Notes: generated from the letters alone by a model not told the origin. A DNA stretch of 64,000 nucleotides from Comamonadaceae bacterium (GCA_013297925.1 JAAFJC010000004.1:37287-101286), one strand, 5' to 3'; numbered from the stretch's first letter, positions 30,215-41,918 are shown. Numbers and translations: made by a program.

Positions 30215-30616
30215 TTAATCCCCGAAAATCGCCAGCCAAGACAGCGTTTGCAGCATCATCTGCGCGCTAGCAAGGTTGGTGGCGCAAGGCACGTTGTGCA
30301 CATCGCAGGCACGCACCAAAGCATTGATATCGGGCTCATGCGGCTGGGCGGTCATCGGATCGCGCAGAAAAATCACGGCATCAATCCGGCCACTGGCCAA
30401 GCGCGCGCCGATTTGAAGATCTCCGCCCATGGGGCCAGAGAGCATGCGCTCGATTTTCAGGCCTGTGGCGCTGGCAATGCGAGCGCCTGTGGTGCCCGTG
30501 GCGCAGAGCTTGCAGGTTTCTAAAAATCCCAAAAAATCAGTGCATAGCGCTTCAATATCTGCTTTTTTTGCATCATGTGCGATCAAGGCGATGCGATAGA
30601 CAAGGGGTTTGGTCAT
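30215..30616 (-). CDS. mgsA: methylglyoxal synthase
   Basis: [51 protein letters not shown]. Confidence 0.95.
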   Translation of the reverse strand: MTKPLVYRIALIAHDAKKADIEALCTDFLGFLETCKLCATGTTGARIASATGLKIERMLSGPMGGDLQIGARLASGRIDAVIFLRDPMTAQPHEPDINALVRACDVHNVPCATNLASAQMMLQTLSWLAIFGD

Positions 30617-30748
30617 GACTCATCATAGTTTCAATCTCGATCAAATCACTGAACTTTGGTACAAGTCTCCAATATTTGGTCACGGAGAAGCCTAGAATGT
30701 TGCAATGCAGCATACCGCTGCAAACATGACGCGAAGAAGACCCACACC

Positions 30749-32146
30749 ATGCTCTATCAACTCTACGAAGCCCAGCGCGCCCTGATGGAGCCTTTCGCGG
30801 AATTTGCGCAGGCCACGGCCAAGCTCTTTGCCAATCCGGGCAACGGCTTTGGCCAACTGCCCTTCGCCCAACGCACCGCCGCCACCTATGACCTGATGTA
30901 TCGCTTGGGCAAGGATTACGAAAAACCTGCTTTCGGTATCAAGACGGTGAATATCCCTCACGACGGCACAGAAACCGAAATTGCCATCCACGAGCGCGTT
31001 GAAATCGACAAACCCTTCTGTGAGCTGCGCCGCTTCAAGCGCTTCTCCGATGATGCCGCCACGCTCTCTCGCCTCAAAGGCCAGCCGGCTGTGCTGATCG
31101 TCGCTCCGCTTTCAGGCCACTACGCCACCTTGCTGCGCGACACCGTGCGCACCATGCTGCAAGGCCACAAGGTCTTCATCACCGATTGGAAAAATGCTCG
31201 CCTTGTGCCGCTAGACCAGGGTGATTTTCATCTCGACGATTATGTGAATTACGTGCAAGAATTCATCCGTCATCTGCAAAAGCAGTATGGCAATTGCCAT
31301 GTGATGAGCGTTTGCCAGCCCACTGTGCCTGTGCTCGCAGCCGTCTCGCTCATGGCTTCGCGCGGCGAACAACTGCCACTTTCCATGACGATGATGGGCG
31401 GCCCGATCGATGCGCGCAAATCACCCACCTCGGTCAACAATCTGGCCACGCAGCGCAGCCACAATTGGTTTGAAAGCAATGTGATTTATCGCGTGCCATC
31501 GAATTTCCCCGGCTCAGGCCGCAAGGTCTATCCAGGCTTTTTGCAGCACACCGGCTTTGTGGCGATGAACCCAGACCGCCATGCCAAAAGCCATTGGGAT
31601 TACTTCAAAGACCTCGTCAAAGGCGATGGCAGAAGCGCTGAGTCTCACCGGCAGTTCTACGATGAATACAACGCCGTGCTCGATATGGATGCAGCTTATT
31701 ATTTAGAAACGATTGAAACCGTGTTTCAAAAATTCAAGCTGGTGGAAGGCACATGGGATGTGCAAAGCGAGAATGGCAAGCTCGAGCGTGTGCGCCCGCA
31801 AGACATCAAAGGTTGCGCACTGCTGACTGTAGAAGGTGAGCTGGATGATATTTCCGGCAGCGGCCAAACCCGCGCAGCACATGATTTGTGCAGCGGCATC
31901 GCCAAGACTTCTAAGCTCCACTATGAAGTCAAAGGCGCTGGCCACTATGGCATCTTCTCAGGCCGCCGCTGGCGCGATATGGTGTATCCGCAGGTACATG
32001 CGTTCATTGCGGAGGCTGCCAAATCAGTTTCCGCTCCGAAAAAAGCATCAAAATCTGCTTTGGCCGGCAAGAAACCTGCGAGACCAGCTATCAAAAAGAG
32101 AGGGGCTTCCGCACCACGCAGGCTCGCCAAAGCAGCTGCGCGCTGA
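30749..32146 (+). CDS. phaZ: intracellular polyhydroxyalkanoate depolymerase
   Basis: MLYQLYEAQRALMEPFAEFAQATAKLF...VMSVCQPTVPVLAAVSLMA; C-terminal Lys/Ala-rich tail. Confidence 0.92.
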   Translation: MLYQLYEAQRALMEPFAEFAQATAKLFANPGNGFGQLPFAQRTAATYDLMYRLGKDYEKPAFGIKTVNIPHDGTETEIAIHERVEIDKPFCELRRFKRFSDDAATLSRLKGQPAVLIVAPLSGHYATLLRDTVRTMLQGHKVFITDWKNARLVPLDQGDFHLDDYVNYVQEFIRHLQKQYGNCHVMSVCQPTVPVLAAVSLMASRGEQLPLSMTMMGGPIDARKSPTSVNNLATQRSHNWFESNVIYRVPSNFPGSGRKVYPGFLQHTGFVAMNPDRHAKSHWDYFKDLVKGDGRSAESHRQFYDEYNAVLDMDAAYYLETIETVFQKFKLVEGTWDVQSENGKLERVRPQDIKGCALLTVEGELDDISGSGQTRAAHDLCSGIAKTSKLHYEVKGAGHYGIFSGRRWRDMVYPQVHAFIAEAAKSVSAPKKASKSALAGKKPARPAIKKRGASAPRRLAKAAAR

Positions 32147-32152
32147 TTCGCA

Positions 32153-33763
32153 TCATTTCTGCGGAAATGCCATAGGGCGCTGAGGCACAGGTATCACCAT
32201 CGGCGTATTTTGAGGCGGAAGGTTCAACGGAGGTTTGGTTGCGCCTGCAGGCGCGGTTAAAACCGCTGGAGAAGCCAAAATGGCTGGTGCCACCAAGACA
32301 GGCCCTGCTGCTTGCGATATGAGTTGCTCCATTTCTTGCGCCTGCTGGGGATTGCTGGCGAATCTGCGGCGCGATTCATCAATCAGCTGCTGACGCTTGG
32401 CCGCGCGAGGCGCACCAGATAGCCCTGCAAACTCATTGCCTAGGTACTGATCCAGCCGACTCTTGAAAGCCATCTTTTCAGCGGGTGGCTGCAGGCGATT
32501 TCTCAGCATCGGATCTTTGAGCTGATTGCTCAGCGGGCCCATCGCCAGTTTCATCGAGTTAGCCGCTGGCGCTGCTTTCGGCATGGCGATGCTGACTCGC
32601 AGCGCGGGCGATAACGTCACGCCGCTCATCACGCGGATATTCGCTGCTGTCAAGCGCCGCGCGGGATCCGAGGGTAGTAATCCGCGCAACTCATTGACCT
32701 GCGCCTGCGTGGGCTGCTCGGATAAAGCATTGACTTTGGCCTCAATAGCGCGCGCCAAATCAGCGGAAGCCACCAACTCACTGACCTCGCCCTCGACCTC
32801 GCCTAAAGCACCCACGATCACATCATCAAGCGATTGCATCGCGCGAAATACTTCGGTGTCCAGTGCCGTCGTGGCAGCATCTAGTCCAGTCACAGCCGCG
32901 GCAATCAGATTGGTCAAGCCGGTCGGGTCTGTCGCGCCCAAGATGCGCAAAATTTCTTCCAAGGGCGTAAACACAGACTGCCGCACCACGCCATGCACAT
33001 TGCCCAGCGAGCGGCCAATGCTGTCGTTCATGCGGGCGATGGCTTGCGAGACTTGCGGTAAATCTTGATCCCGCCCACGCTGGCGCAGGCTATCAATGGT
33101 GCGCATCGCATCCTCAAGCGCACGGCGCACTTCCTCTGGCGACGGAGGGGGTGGCAAAGAGACCGAGCCACCAAATGGCGTAGGCATCGGTACAGCGGCA
33201 CTCGGCGATACAGACTGCGGCGCGGTGGCTGGAGCAGGGGCAGGCGCTGCGGTAACTCGCACGCCCGCAGGCAAGCCAGAGGGCAAGGCACCCGGCGTTG
33301 CAGCCACGATCACTCGTGGCGCGACAACAGTGCGCACAGGATTGGCAAGCCTGACTTGCACGCTGTTTCTAGCTGTATCCATCGCGCCCAAAGAATCTCG
33401 GCTGTCTTGCTGTGCCTTGTTGCGCGTTTCTGCAACTTTATTTTGCGTGCCATTGACGGCCTCGTCATAGGCGCGGCGAGCATTGTCCAAGGCTCTGCGC
33501 GCTTCATTCAAAATGCGGCGTGATTCTTCTTGTGCAGCTTGGATGGCACAACTCAAACCGCCCGTCACAAATGCTGCACCACAACTCCAGAAATCGTTGC
33601 AGCAGGCATGCGCTGCGCTGGGCAAGCTCATCGCGCCAGCTGCAGCCAGTGCAGCCAAACTGCTGCGCAACTTGAAGAAACGCGCAGGCTTGGCTCGGGG
33701 CGAAAGATGCGGCTGTGCTGTTAAAACGAGGGCTGACGATGGCTGAACCTTAAAATCCTGCAT
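32153..33763 (-). CDS. hypothetical secreted coiled-coil protein
   Basis: 536 aa ORF, hydrophobic leader, Ala/Arg-rich helical stretches. Confidence 0.55.
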   Translation of the reverse strand: MQDFKVQPSSALVLTAQPHLSPRAKPARFFKLRSSLAALAAAGAMSLPSAAHACCNDFWSCGAAFVTGGLSCAIQAAQEESRRILNEARRALDNARRAYDEAVNGTQNKVAETRNKAQQDSRDSLGAMDTARNSVQVRLANPVRTVVAPRVIVAATPGALPSGLPAGVRVTAAPAPAPATAPQSVSPSAAVPMPTPFGGSVSLPPPPSPEEVRRALEDAMRTIDSLRQRGRDQDLPQVSQAIARMNDSIGRSLGNVHGVVRQSVFTPLEEILRILGATDPTGLTNLIAAAVTGLDAATTALDTEVFRAMQSLDDVIVGALGEVEGEVSELVASADLARAIEAKVNALSEQPTQAQVNELRGLLPSDPARRLTAANIRVMSGVTLSPALRVSIAMPKAAPAANSMKLAMGPLSNQLKDPMLRNRLQPPAEKMAFKSRLDQYLGNEFAGLSGAPRAAKRQQLIDESRRRFASNPQQAQEMEQLISQAAGPVLVAPAILASPAVLTAPAGATKPPLNLPPQNTPMVIPVPQRPMAFPQK

Positions 33764-33831
33764 GATGTTTCTCCTTATTCAGGCGGATGCACAAATGACT
33801 TGTGATCAACTCTAAACCCGATGTCTCTTCC

Positions 33832-34503
33832 ATGAAACCCACTTTAGTGAGTGCCTCCAGCATTCACGCCTTGCTACCGCAAACGCAATGCACGCGTTGC
33901 GGCTACGTTGATTGCATGGCTTACGCCAAAGCCATCGCCGAAGATGGCGCTGCTATCAATCGCTGCCCACCAGGTGGGGAAGAAGGCTTACAACGCTTAG
34001 CCAAGCTCACAGGCCAAGCCGTGGGCGCGCTGGATGAAAGCTGCGGGCGTGCCCAAGAGCGAACGATGGCTTTCATTGATGAAGACTGGTGCATCGGCTG
34101 CACGCTCTGCATCAAGGCTTGCCCGGTAGATGCAATTGTGGGCAGCAGCAAAACCATGCACACCATCATTGAATCGGTCTGCACCGGCTGCGAGCTGTGT
34201 ATTCCAGTGTGCCCCGTCGATTGCATCGAAATCGAAATCACCACACCGGGGCGCACGGGCTGGCAAGCGTGGAGCCAGAGCCAGGCAGATGTTGCTTTGA
34301 ATCGCTATGAAAAGATGAGCAACCGGCGCACGTTATATGCCGGCGAGAAGCCTAAAACACTTCAAAAAACTTTAGAAAACAAGCTGCAGGCTTTAGCCGA
34401 TCATCCGGAGACGGTGAGCCGCATTCAAGACAGCGTTGCGCTGGAGAAAAAGCGCCGCTATGTGCAAGCGGCCCTGGAGAAAGCCAAGCTTCAGGCCAAA
34501 TGA
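33832..34503 (+). CDS. rsxB: electron transport complex protein RnfB/RsxB-type ferredoxin
   Basis: LPQTQCTRCGYVDCMAYAKAI; two 4Fe-4S motifs CIGCTLCIKACPVDAI / CTGCELCIPVCPVDCI. Confidence 0.9.
   Translation: MKPTLVSASSIHALLPQTQCTRCGYVDCMAYAKAIAEDGAAINRCPPGGEEGLQRLAKLTGQAVGALDESCGRAQERTMAFIDEDWCIGCTLCIKACPVDAIVGSSKTMHTIIESVCTGCELCIPVCPVDCIEIEITTPGRTGWQAWSQSQADVALNRYEKMSNRRTLYAGEKPKTLQKTLENKLQALADHPETVSRIQDSVALEKKRRYVQAALEKAKLQAK
34302..34350 (+). repeat. R2 repeat-like copy inside rsxB C-terminus
   Basis: cgctatgaaaagatgagcaaccggcgcacgttatatgccggcgagaagcc; shares 21-nt GCGCACGTTATATGCCGGCGA with the hisZ copy. Confidence 0.55.
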
Positions 34504-35747
34504 GCCAAGGCTTGCTGCATATCCGCCTGCAAATCGGCGGCTTCTTCAAAACCAATCGAGAAGCGCACCAAGATGCCCCGATACGGCCAATGCGACACCT
34601 TGGGATCGCGCATGCTGGGAATATCGTAGGGCACGACCAAACTTAAATGGCCGCCCCATGAATAGCCGATTTTGAAGAGCTTGAGGGCATCTACGAAGGC
34701 ATCGACCTGAGCTTGAGTGTATTTTTCGTGGAAGACGATGCTGAACAGGCCTGCTGCCAAACCCTGATTCGAGGCTGGATTTGCTATTAAATCAGTAGCT
34801 GCTCGCGCAAGATTCACGTGGTCAAAAGACCCTTTTTGGCATAAATTTTGCCAATGCTGATGGCCTGGGGCACCATCAATCGCCGGATGCAACACTGCCT
34901 CTACCTCGGTGCGGGTTTTCAGCCAACGAGCGAGTTGCCGAGCCGATTGATCTGCGGCACGATAGCGGATACCGATGCTTGGCAAGCTGCGCAATACCAG
35001 CTCAGCATCATTGGCCGCCACGCCAAAGCCGATGCGCATATGGCTGAGCTTGATTTTGAGATGCAGCGCCTCATCGCGGGTGATGATCGATCCCATGAGC
35101 ACATCGCCGCCGCCGCTGGGGTATTTGGTGAGGGCTTGCGCGCTGATGTCCACCGCCAAACCTTGGCCATCCAGATCAAAAGCGTTGAAAGCCAAGCCAG
35201 CGCCCCATGTGTTGTCTAAAGCGCAAATCACACCTTTTTCGCGACAAATGCGCACCAAAGCCGGAAGATCAGGGAATTCCATGGTCACCGAGCCAGGCGC
35301 TTCGAGCCATACCAGCTTGGTTTTGGGCGTGATTTTCGCGGCCAAATCACCCGCATCCATCGCGTCATAAAAGCGCGTGGTGATCCCGAAGCGAATCAAT
35401 TCATCTTGCGTGAATGCCAGCCGTGAGCCATACACGTTGTGCGGCAAAAGCATCTGATCGCCGGATTGCAGCAGCGCGAGATCGACAGACGTAATCGCCG
35501 ACAAGCCGCTGGGCACCAGCACACATTGCAAACCGCCCTCCAGCGCCGCCAGCCGCTCCTCCAGCACAAAGGTGGTGGGCGTGCCGTGCAGGCCATAGGT
35601 GTAGCCGCTCTTATCCTTCCATTCCCGCGTGCGCATGGCAGCCACATTCGAGAAGATCACGGTGGAAGCTTTGTGAACCCCGATTTGAGGTGCTTCAAAG
35701 CCCTGAGGCGGCTGGTAAGAGTGGTGAATGAGGTCGGTTATTTTCAT
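34491..35747 (-). CDS. metC: cystathionine beta-lyase / PLP-dependent Cys/Met metabolism enzyme with inserted segment
   Basis: YGLHGTPTTFVLEERLAALEGG, LDNTWGAGLAFNAFDLD, QALTKYPSGGGDVLMGSI. Confidence 0.92.
   Translation of the reverse strand: MKITDLIHHSYQPPQGFEAPQIGVHKASTVIFSNVAAMRTREWKDKSGYTYGLHGTPTTFVLEERLAALEGGLQCVLVPSGLSAITSVDLALLQSGDQMLLPHNVYGSRLAFTQDELIRFGITTRFYDAMDAGDLAAKITPKTKLVWLEAPGSVTMEFPDLPALVRICREKGVICALDNTWGAGLAFNAFDLDGQGLAVDISAQALTKYPSGGGDVLMGSIITRDEALHLKIKLSHMRIGFGVAANDAELVLRSLPSIGIRYRAADQSARQLARWLKTRTEVEAVLHPAIDGAPGHQHWQNLCQKGSFDHVNLARAATDLIANPASNQGLAAGLFSIVFHEKYTQAQVDAFVDALKLFKIGYSWGGHLSLVVPYDIPSMRDPKVSHWPYRGILVRFSIGFEEAADLQADMQQALAHLA
34782..34835 (+). repeat. R2 repeat copy inside metC-like gene
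   Basis: tgctattaaatcagtagctgctcgcgcaagattcacgtggtcaaaa. Confidence 0.8.
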
Positions 35748-36241
35748 AAGTTAGGCTTTTTCTGGAGGGCATTGCGCAGCCTCTCTAGCTTGATGCGATC
35801 CGCGGTATCGCTATCACGGGAGGTGAGCTTGGTCTTGATCAAACCATCGACATTCAAAACGGAAATTTGAGCATCACCCACGCTAACGCGGATGATGTGC
35901 TGCTGTAATTGTTCAAAGCTCTGATCTGCAGCCACATAAAGAAGATCAATCGCCAAACGATCCTCTAGAGCAGTGGAGTGGCCTTTGTCCATCCAATCAA
36001 GCCGCAACTGCTGCAAGGCGGGGCTGGATGATCCGACGAGTTGCTCTAGCGCAGTCATCAGCAAACGATTGTTATGGGCATTGACTGGTAAAAGCAGATC
36101 GATGTCTTTGGTGGCACGAACAAAACCATGCAGGCCCACTGCCATGCCACCAATCAAAGCGTATTTCACACCATGCTGATCCAGCACACGTGCGAGCGCC
36201 AACAGATCTGATTCAGTAGGCGCTTGCCGCATGGCTTGCAT
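35744..36241 (-). CDS. nucleotidyltransferase (AbiEii/DUF6036-like)
   Basis: VKYALIGGMAVGLHGFVRATKDIDLLLPV. Confidence 0.78.
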   Translation of the reverse strand: MQAMRQAPTESDLLALARVLDQHGVKYALIGGMAVGLHGFVRATKDIDLLLPVNAHNNRLLMTALEQLVGSSSPALQQLRLDWMDKGHSTALEDRLAIDLLYVAADQSFEQLQQHIIRVSVGDAQISVLNVDGLIKTKLTSRDSDTADRIKLERLRNALQKKPNL

Positions 36242-36512
36242 GAGGTATCTGCGCGTGATTCATAGCTTGCTCCAGCTCACGCTCTTCGTCGTGTCGGTTT
36301 TTTTCCGCCAAAGACGCAAAGCTCATCGCACCGGGTTGGGTTGGAAAACGATTCATAAAGAGCTGTGTATGCGTTTGCACTGCAGCGAGTTCGCTTCGCC
36401 ACCAAGCAGCCCGCTCAGAAGCGCTCATCGCCTGCACGGCTAAGGCTTGCAGGAGCTCTCTTGCTTCTTGCTGCTGATCAGTGATCAATGTTGGCATACC
36501 GCATGCTAACAA
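36213..36512 (-). CDS. small protein paired with nucleotidyltransferase
   Basis: 99 aa; overlaps nucleotidyltransferase ORF; SASERAAWWRSELAAVQ motif. Confidence 0.6.
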   Translation of the reverse strand: MLACGMPTLITDQQQEARELLQALAVQAMSASERAAWWRSELAAVQTHTQLFMNRFPTQPGAMSFASLAEKNRHDEERELEQAMNHAQIPHASHAASAY

Positions 36513-36527
36513 AAGTCTGAAGAAGCT

Positions 36528-37052
36528 TCAAACCTTCCACTTCTCCAGCAGCTTTTCGGGCGAGAGGCTGTCGTAGCCTTCGAAGGGCTGGTGAATCCAG
36601 GGGTTGGTGGGCAGGTGTTCGACGGAATAATCGCAATCGAAGACGCTAACGGCTTTCGTCCAGATCACGGCGGTGCGCAGCTCGGTGATGGGGGTGTAGT
36701 TGCTTTTGAGCATGTCCACCACGGCTTTGAGGGTATGGCCGGAGTCAGCGAGGTCGTCCACCAGCAGCACTTTGCCGGCGATTTCGCCTTTGGGGGTGGT
36801 GATGTAGCGGGCAATATCGAGGTGGCCTTGCATCGTGCCGGCGTTGGCGCGGTACGAGCTGGTGCTCATGATGGCCAAGGGTTTGTTGAATATCCGCGAG
36901 AGGATGTCGCCAGGGCGCATGCCGCCGCGTGCGAGGCAGAGGATGGTGTCAAATTCCCAGCCTGACTTGTGAATCTGGATGGCCAGTTTCTCAATGAGGT
37001 TGTGGTATTCGTCGTAGCTGACGTAGAGGTGTTTGCCGTCTTCTGTGAGCAT
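36528..37052 (-). CDS. purine phosphoribosyltransferase
   Basis: DTILCLARGGMRPGDILSR, KVLLVDDLADSGHTLK PRPP-binding motif. Confidence 0.92.
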   Translation of the reverse strand: MLTEDGKHLYVSYDEYHNLIEKLAIQIHKSGWEFDTILCLARGGMRPGDILSRIFNKPLAIMSTSSYRANAGTMQGHLDIARYITTPKGEIAGKVLLVDDLADSGHTLKAVVDMLKSNYTPITELRTAVIWTKAVSVFDCDYSVEHLPTNPWIHQPFEGYDSLSPEKLLEKWKV

Positions 37053-37097
37053 TTTTGTCTCCGGTTACGTTTGGATGGGTAGTGATACGAAGGAAAA

Positions 37098-37240
37098 AAT
37101 ACCGGACGCAGAGGACGCAAAGGTTACGCAGAAGAAATACCAAAAAGAGAAAAAACATTGGGATGATTTTTCATTTTTTAGTTTTTTCTGGCTTTTTTTG
37201 CGTCTTTTGCGAAACCTTTGCGTCTTCTGCGTCCGGTATT
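37098..37240. repeat. R1 inverted repeat (copy a), between purA and phosphoribosyltransferase gene
   Basis: AATACCGGACGCAGAGGACGCAAAGGTTACGCAGAAG ... GCGTCTTTTGCGAAACCTTTGCGTCTTCTGCGTCCGGTATT. Confidence 0.95.
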
Positions 37241-37256
37241 AAATTTGTATTTCGGC

Positions 37257-38594
<1,338 letters not shown>

Positions 38595-38610
38595 TCAGAA
38601 AATTCAAACA

Positions 38611-38720
38611 TCCGGACGCAGAAGACGCAGAGGTTTCGCAGAGGGCGCAAAAGAAAACCCAAAATGAATTGGCTTTTTCTGCGTCTTCTGCGCAACCTTT
38701 GCGTCCTCGGCGTCCGGTAT
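38611..38720. repeat. R1 inverted repeat (copy b), between hisZ and purA
   Basis: TCCGGACGCAGAAGACGCAGAGGTTTCGCAGAG ... CTGCGTCTTCTGCGCAACCTTTGCGTCCTCGGCGTCCGGTA. Confidence 0.93.
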
Positions 38721-38739
38721 TTCTCTTGTATTCAACATC

Positions 38740-39900
38740 TCAAACGCTCTTCACAACCCACTGCCCGGCCACTTCGGCCAGTTCGCGGTCGCAATCGAAT
38801 TCTTGCACCTCAGCCTCATGCCCCGGCAGCACGCAGACCACTGTTTCGCCCAAAGCGCGCAGCCGTGCGACAGCTTCGCGCAAAGCGGCTGATTCGCCCC
38901 ATGGCGCGCGAATGGCAGTGCGTAGCCTTTGCACCGGAGCAGCCATCACCAAATCTTTGATGTCAAGAGAGAAGCCTACTGCGGGCCTGTTGCGGCCAAA
39001 AACGGAGCCTACCTCGTCATAGCGACCGCCGCGCGCGACAGCATCAGACGCTGATGGCGAATAAATTGCAAAGCGCGCTCCGGTGTAATAGGCGTAGCCA
39101 CGAGCATCCGACAGATCAAAGCTGACCTTCACACCAGGCTGAGCAGCTCTCACATGATCTGCCAGCCACTTCAAATTTGATAGCACGCCGCGCACGTTAT
39201 ATGCCGGCGACAAGGCATTTTCTGCCTCTAAAAGCACTTTTTCATCGCCATAGAGCTTGGTTAGCTGTACCAAAGCGTCGCGTTGCGCTGCTGGCATGCC
39301 GGCCGTCAACTCAGCCAAGGTGGCAACGTCTTTAGCGGCAAGTGCTGCATGAATCTGCGCCAGTTGCTCGGCAAACACAGGCGCGCCCGCCAGCAAGCTG
39401 CGCACGATCTGCGCATCAGCCAAATCCACCGTTAAATCTTTGAGCCCAGCGCGCTGCAAGCAATCAATGGCGAGCAGCATCACTTCCAAATCCGCCTCGC
39501 GCCCCGCATGCCCGTAAATTTCCGCGCCAAATTGCAGCGGCTCGCGTGTGGCGTGCGGCTTGGCGGGCGCTGTGTGTAGCGCCGGGCCGCAGTAGCAAAG
39601 CCGCGCCACGCCTTGTCGATTGAGCAAATGCGCATCGATCCGCGCCACTTGGGGTGTGCTGTCCGCCCGCACACCCATCGTGCGGCCAGAGAGTTGGTCC
39701 ACCAGCTTAAATGTCTGTAAATCCAGCGCCTGGCCTGTGCCGGTGAGCAAAGATTCGAGGTATTCCAGCAGCGGCGGCATCACCAGCTCATAGCCATAGC
39801 CCCTAGCGGCATCCAGCAAGCTGCGGCGCAATTCTTCGATATGGCGCGCCTCAGAAGGCAGCACATCGGCAATGTGATCGGGAAGCACCCAGGCAGACAT
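38740..39900 (-). CDS. hisZ: ATP phosphoribosyltransferase regulatory subunit
   Basis: [48 protein letters not shown]; adjacent to purA. Confidence 0.92.
   Translation of the reverse strand: MSAWVLPDHIADVLPSEARHIEELRRSLLDAARGYGYELVMPPLLEYLESLLTGTGQALDLQTFKLVDQLSGRTMGVRADSTPQVARIDAHLLNRQGVARLCYCGPALHTAPAKPHATREPLQFGAEIYGHAGREADLEVMLLAIDCLQRAGLKDLTVDLADAQIVRSLLAGAPVFAEQLAQIHAALAAKDVATLAELTAGMPAAQRDALVQLTKLYGDEKVLLEAENALSPAYNVRGVLSNLKWLADHVRAAQPGVKVSFDLSDARGYAYYTGARFAIYSPSASDAVARGGRYDEVGSVFGRNRPAVGFSLDIKDLVMAAPVQRLRTAIRAPWGESAALREAVARLRALGETVVCVLPGHEAEVQEFDCDRELAEVAGQWVVKSV
39170..39220 (+). repeat. R2 repeat-like copy inside hisZ
   Basis: ttcaaatttgatagcacgccgcgcacgttatatgccggcgacaaggcatttt. 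Confidence 0.6.
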
Positions 39901-40018
39901 TTTTATGTAGAGGTCGGGTTAAAAATGAATTTTACCCGCCCAACTTGTCGCTTTCTGGCGGCATCGAAGGCTTAAGAGCACAATTACTAGCAAATCAACA
40001 CTATCTGCCATTCCACCC

Positions 40019-40465
40019 GTGACCCCACTCGACGCCCTGACGCAATTCTTCGCCCCGCTGCGCACCCACCCCTTCGCCTATCCCGCGCTGGAGGCCATTC
40101 ATATCGTAGGAATTGCATTGCTGCTGGGCAATCTCGTGCTGCTAGAGCTGCGCGTGTGGGGTTGGGGCAAAGCGCTGCCGGTCAAAGATTTGGCGAGGCT
40201 GGCTTTGCTGCTCGTCGTCTCCGGCTTTGGCATTGTCGCTGCTTCTGGTCTGCTCATGTTTGCTGCCCAAGCCGGCGAGCTGCTGGCCAACCGCGCTTTC
40301 GTCATCAAAATGCTCTTGCTCACGCTCGCTGCTTGCAACGCCGCCTGGTTTCATGGCCGAGATTCGTTGACGAAACTTGATTCAGTCGCCAGACTCCAAA
40401 CACTCGCGTCCACCCTGATCTGGATCGCCGCCATCTTCTGCGGCCGCTGGATTGCTTACATTTGA
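40019..40465 (+). CDS. small membrane protein (DUF6644-like)
   Basis: 148 aa, four hydrophobic segments, LEAIHIVGIALLLGNLVLLELRVWG. Confidence 0.7.
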   Translation: MTPLDALTQFFAPLRTHPFAYPALEAIHIVGIALLLGNLVLLELRVWGWGKALPVKDLARLALLLVVSGFGIVAASGLLMFAAQAGELLANRAFVIKMLLLTLAACNAAWFHGRDSLTKLDSVARLQTLASTLIWIAAIFCGRWIAYI

Positions 40466-40488
40466 ACCTTCCATCATAGGAGCTCATC

Positions 40489-40965
40489 ATGCAACGTCGT
40501 ACAAGCCTGCAACTCATCGCCGTCAGCACCCTTTCCTCCTCGTGGGCAGCCCATGCACATCACGGCTGGAGCAGCTTCGATTTAGATCGTCCGATTTATC
40601 TGGAGGGCAAAGCAGCCAAGGTCAAATGGCAAAACCCACACACCGAGCTGATGCTTGAAATCCCCGCTGGCATGAAGCTCCCCGCAGACCTCGCCACCCG
40701 AAGCATCCCTGCGCAAACCGCCCCAGTCGATGCCCCCGCCTTGCTCAAAAAAGCGAGCCTCCCCAAACGCACCGACAAAGCCTGGGAAATCGAGCTCGCG
40801 CCCCTAGCCCGCATGGAAGCGTGGAAAGTCCCTGAAATCAAAAACGGCCAATCTCTCGCCCTGCTCGGCTTCACCTTCAAAGACGAAAAAGGCAGCCCCA
40901 TCGTGCGCGCAGAGTTTTTGTGGCTAGACGGGAAAAGCTATGCATTACGTTCTTCTCCGGCTTGA
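40489..40965 (+). CDS. DUF6152-like exported protein
   Basis: AHHGWSSFDLDRPIYLEGKAAKVKWQNPHTELML. Confidence 0.75.
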   Translation: MQRRTSLQLIAVSTLSSSWAAHAHHGWSSFDLDRPIYLEGKAAKVKWQNPHTELMLEIPAGMKLPADLATRSIPAQTAPVDAPALLKKASLPKRTDKAWEIELAPLARMEAWKVPEIKNGQSLALLGFTFKDEKGSPIVRAEFLWLDGKSYALRSSPA

Positions 40966-40974
40966 TTTTTAAGC

Positions 40975-41032
40975 GTTTTGGGCTGTTCGCCGGGGTATTT
41001 ATTGCGCAAGCAGCTATTGAATTGATAGTAAA
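40975..41032 (-). repeat. R2 repeat copy
   Basis: reverse strand: gctttactatcaattcaatagctgcttgcgcaataaataccccggcgaacagccc. Confidence 0.7.
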
Positions 41033-41078
41033 GCAATCCGCTCACCCTGATCTTGTCAAACGGTCGGCAGGCCAACAA

Positions 41079-41918
41079 TCAATGCAATCCACGCTCATCC
41101 GGCTCGTCTTTGGAGGTTGAGATGACGCTGGTTTGCAAGCCCTTGGCTTTGCGGTAAGCATAGATCACGTAGCCTGAAAGACCATAGGCCACAAAGATGC
41201 CGAAGAGGACGGTGGGAGGGTCGATGTTGATGGCGGCGATGCCTAAAGCGATCAGCACAATGACAGCAAACGGTACGCTCTTTTTCATGTTCACGTCTTT
41301 AAAACTGTAATACGGCACATTGGTCACCATCGTCAGGCCAGCCAACAGCGCGAAAGCGAACATGATCCATCGCACTTTCATCTCAATCGCGCCGAGAACC
41401 ACAATCGTGTCGCTGCCAGCAATGCCCAAGTCAGTCATAAGCCACACCAGACCCATCACCAAGGCAGCGGCAGCAGGGCTGGGCAAGCCTTGGAAATAGC
41501 GCTTATCGACCACGGCGGTGTTCACGTTAAATCGCGCTAGACGCAAGGAAGCGCAGGCTACATAGACGAAGGCTGCGATCCAACCCCAGCGCCCCAGATC
41601 TTTGAGCGCCCAGATGTAAGCGATCAGGGCTGGCGCAGCGCCAAAGCTCACCATGTCACAGAGGGAATCCATCTGCTCGCCGAAAGCAGATTGTGTATTC
41701 GTCATCCGCGCCACACGGCCATCAAGGCTATCGAGCACCATGGCGCAGAAGATGCCAATGGCCGCTTCATGAAAGCGCCCGTTCATGGCCATCACAATGC
41801 CATAGAAGCCACCAAAGAGTGCGGCTAGGGTAAACAGGTTGGGCAAAACATAAATGCCCTTGCGGCGTGGTTTGATGGGCGCTAGTTCAGCGGGAGAGGT
41901 GTCTTGTCCGTCATGCAT
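41079..41918 (-). CDS. pssA: CDP-diacylglycerol--serine O-phosphatidyltransferase
   Basis: LDSLDGRVARMTNTQSAFGEQMDSLCDMVSFGAAPA: CDP-alcohol phosphatidyltransferase motif. Confidence 0.93.
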   Translation of the reverse strand: MHDGQDTSPAELAPIKPRRKGIYVLPNLFTLAALFGGFYGIVMAMNGRFHEAAIGIFCAMVLDSLDGRVARMTNTQSAFGEQMDSLCDMVSFGAAPALIAYIWALKDLGRWGWIAAFVYVACASLRLARFNVNTAVVDKRYFQGLPSPAAAALVMGLVWLMTDLGIAGSDTIVVLGAIEMKVRWIMFAFALLAGLTMVTNVPYYSFKDVNMKKSVPFAVIVLIALGIAAINIDPPTVLFGIFVAYGLSGYVIYAYRKAKGLQTSVISTSKDEPDERGLH

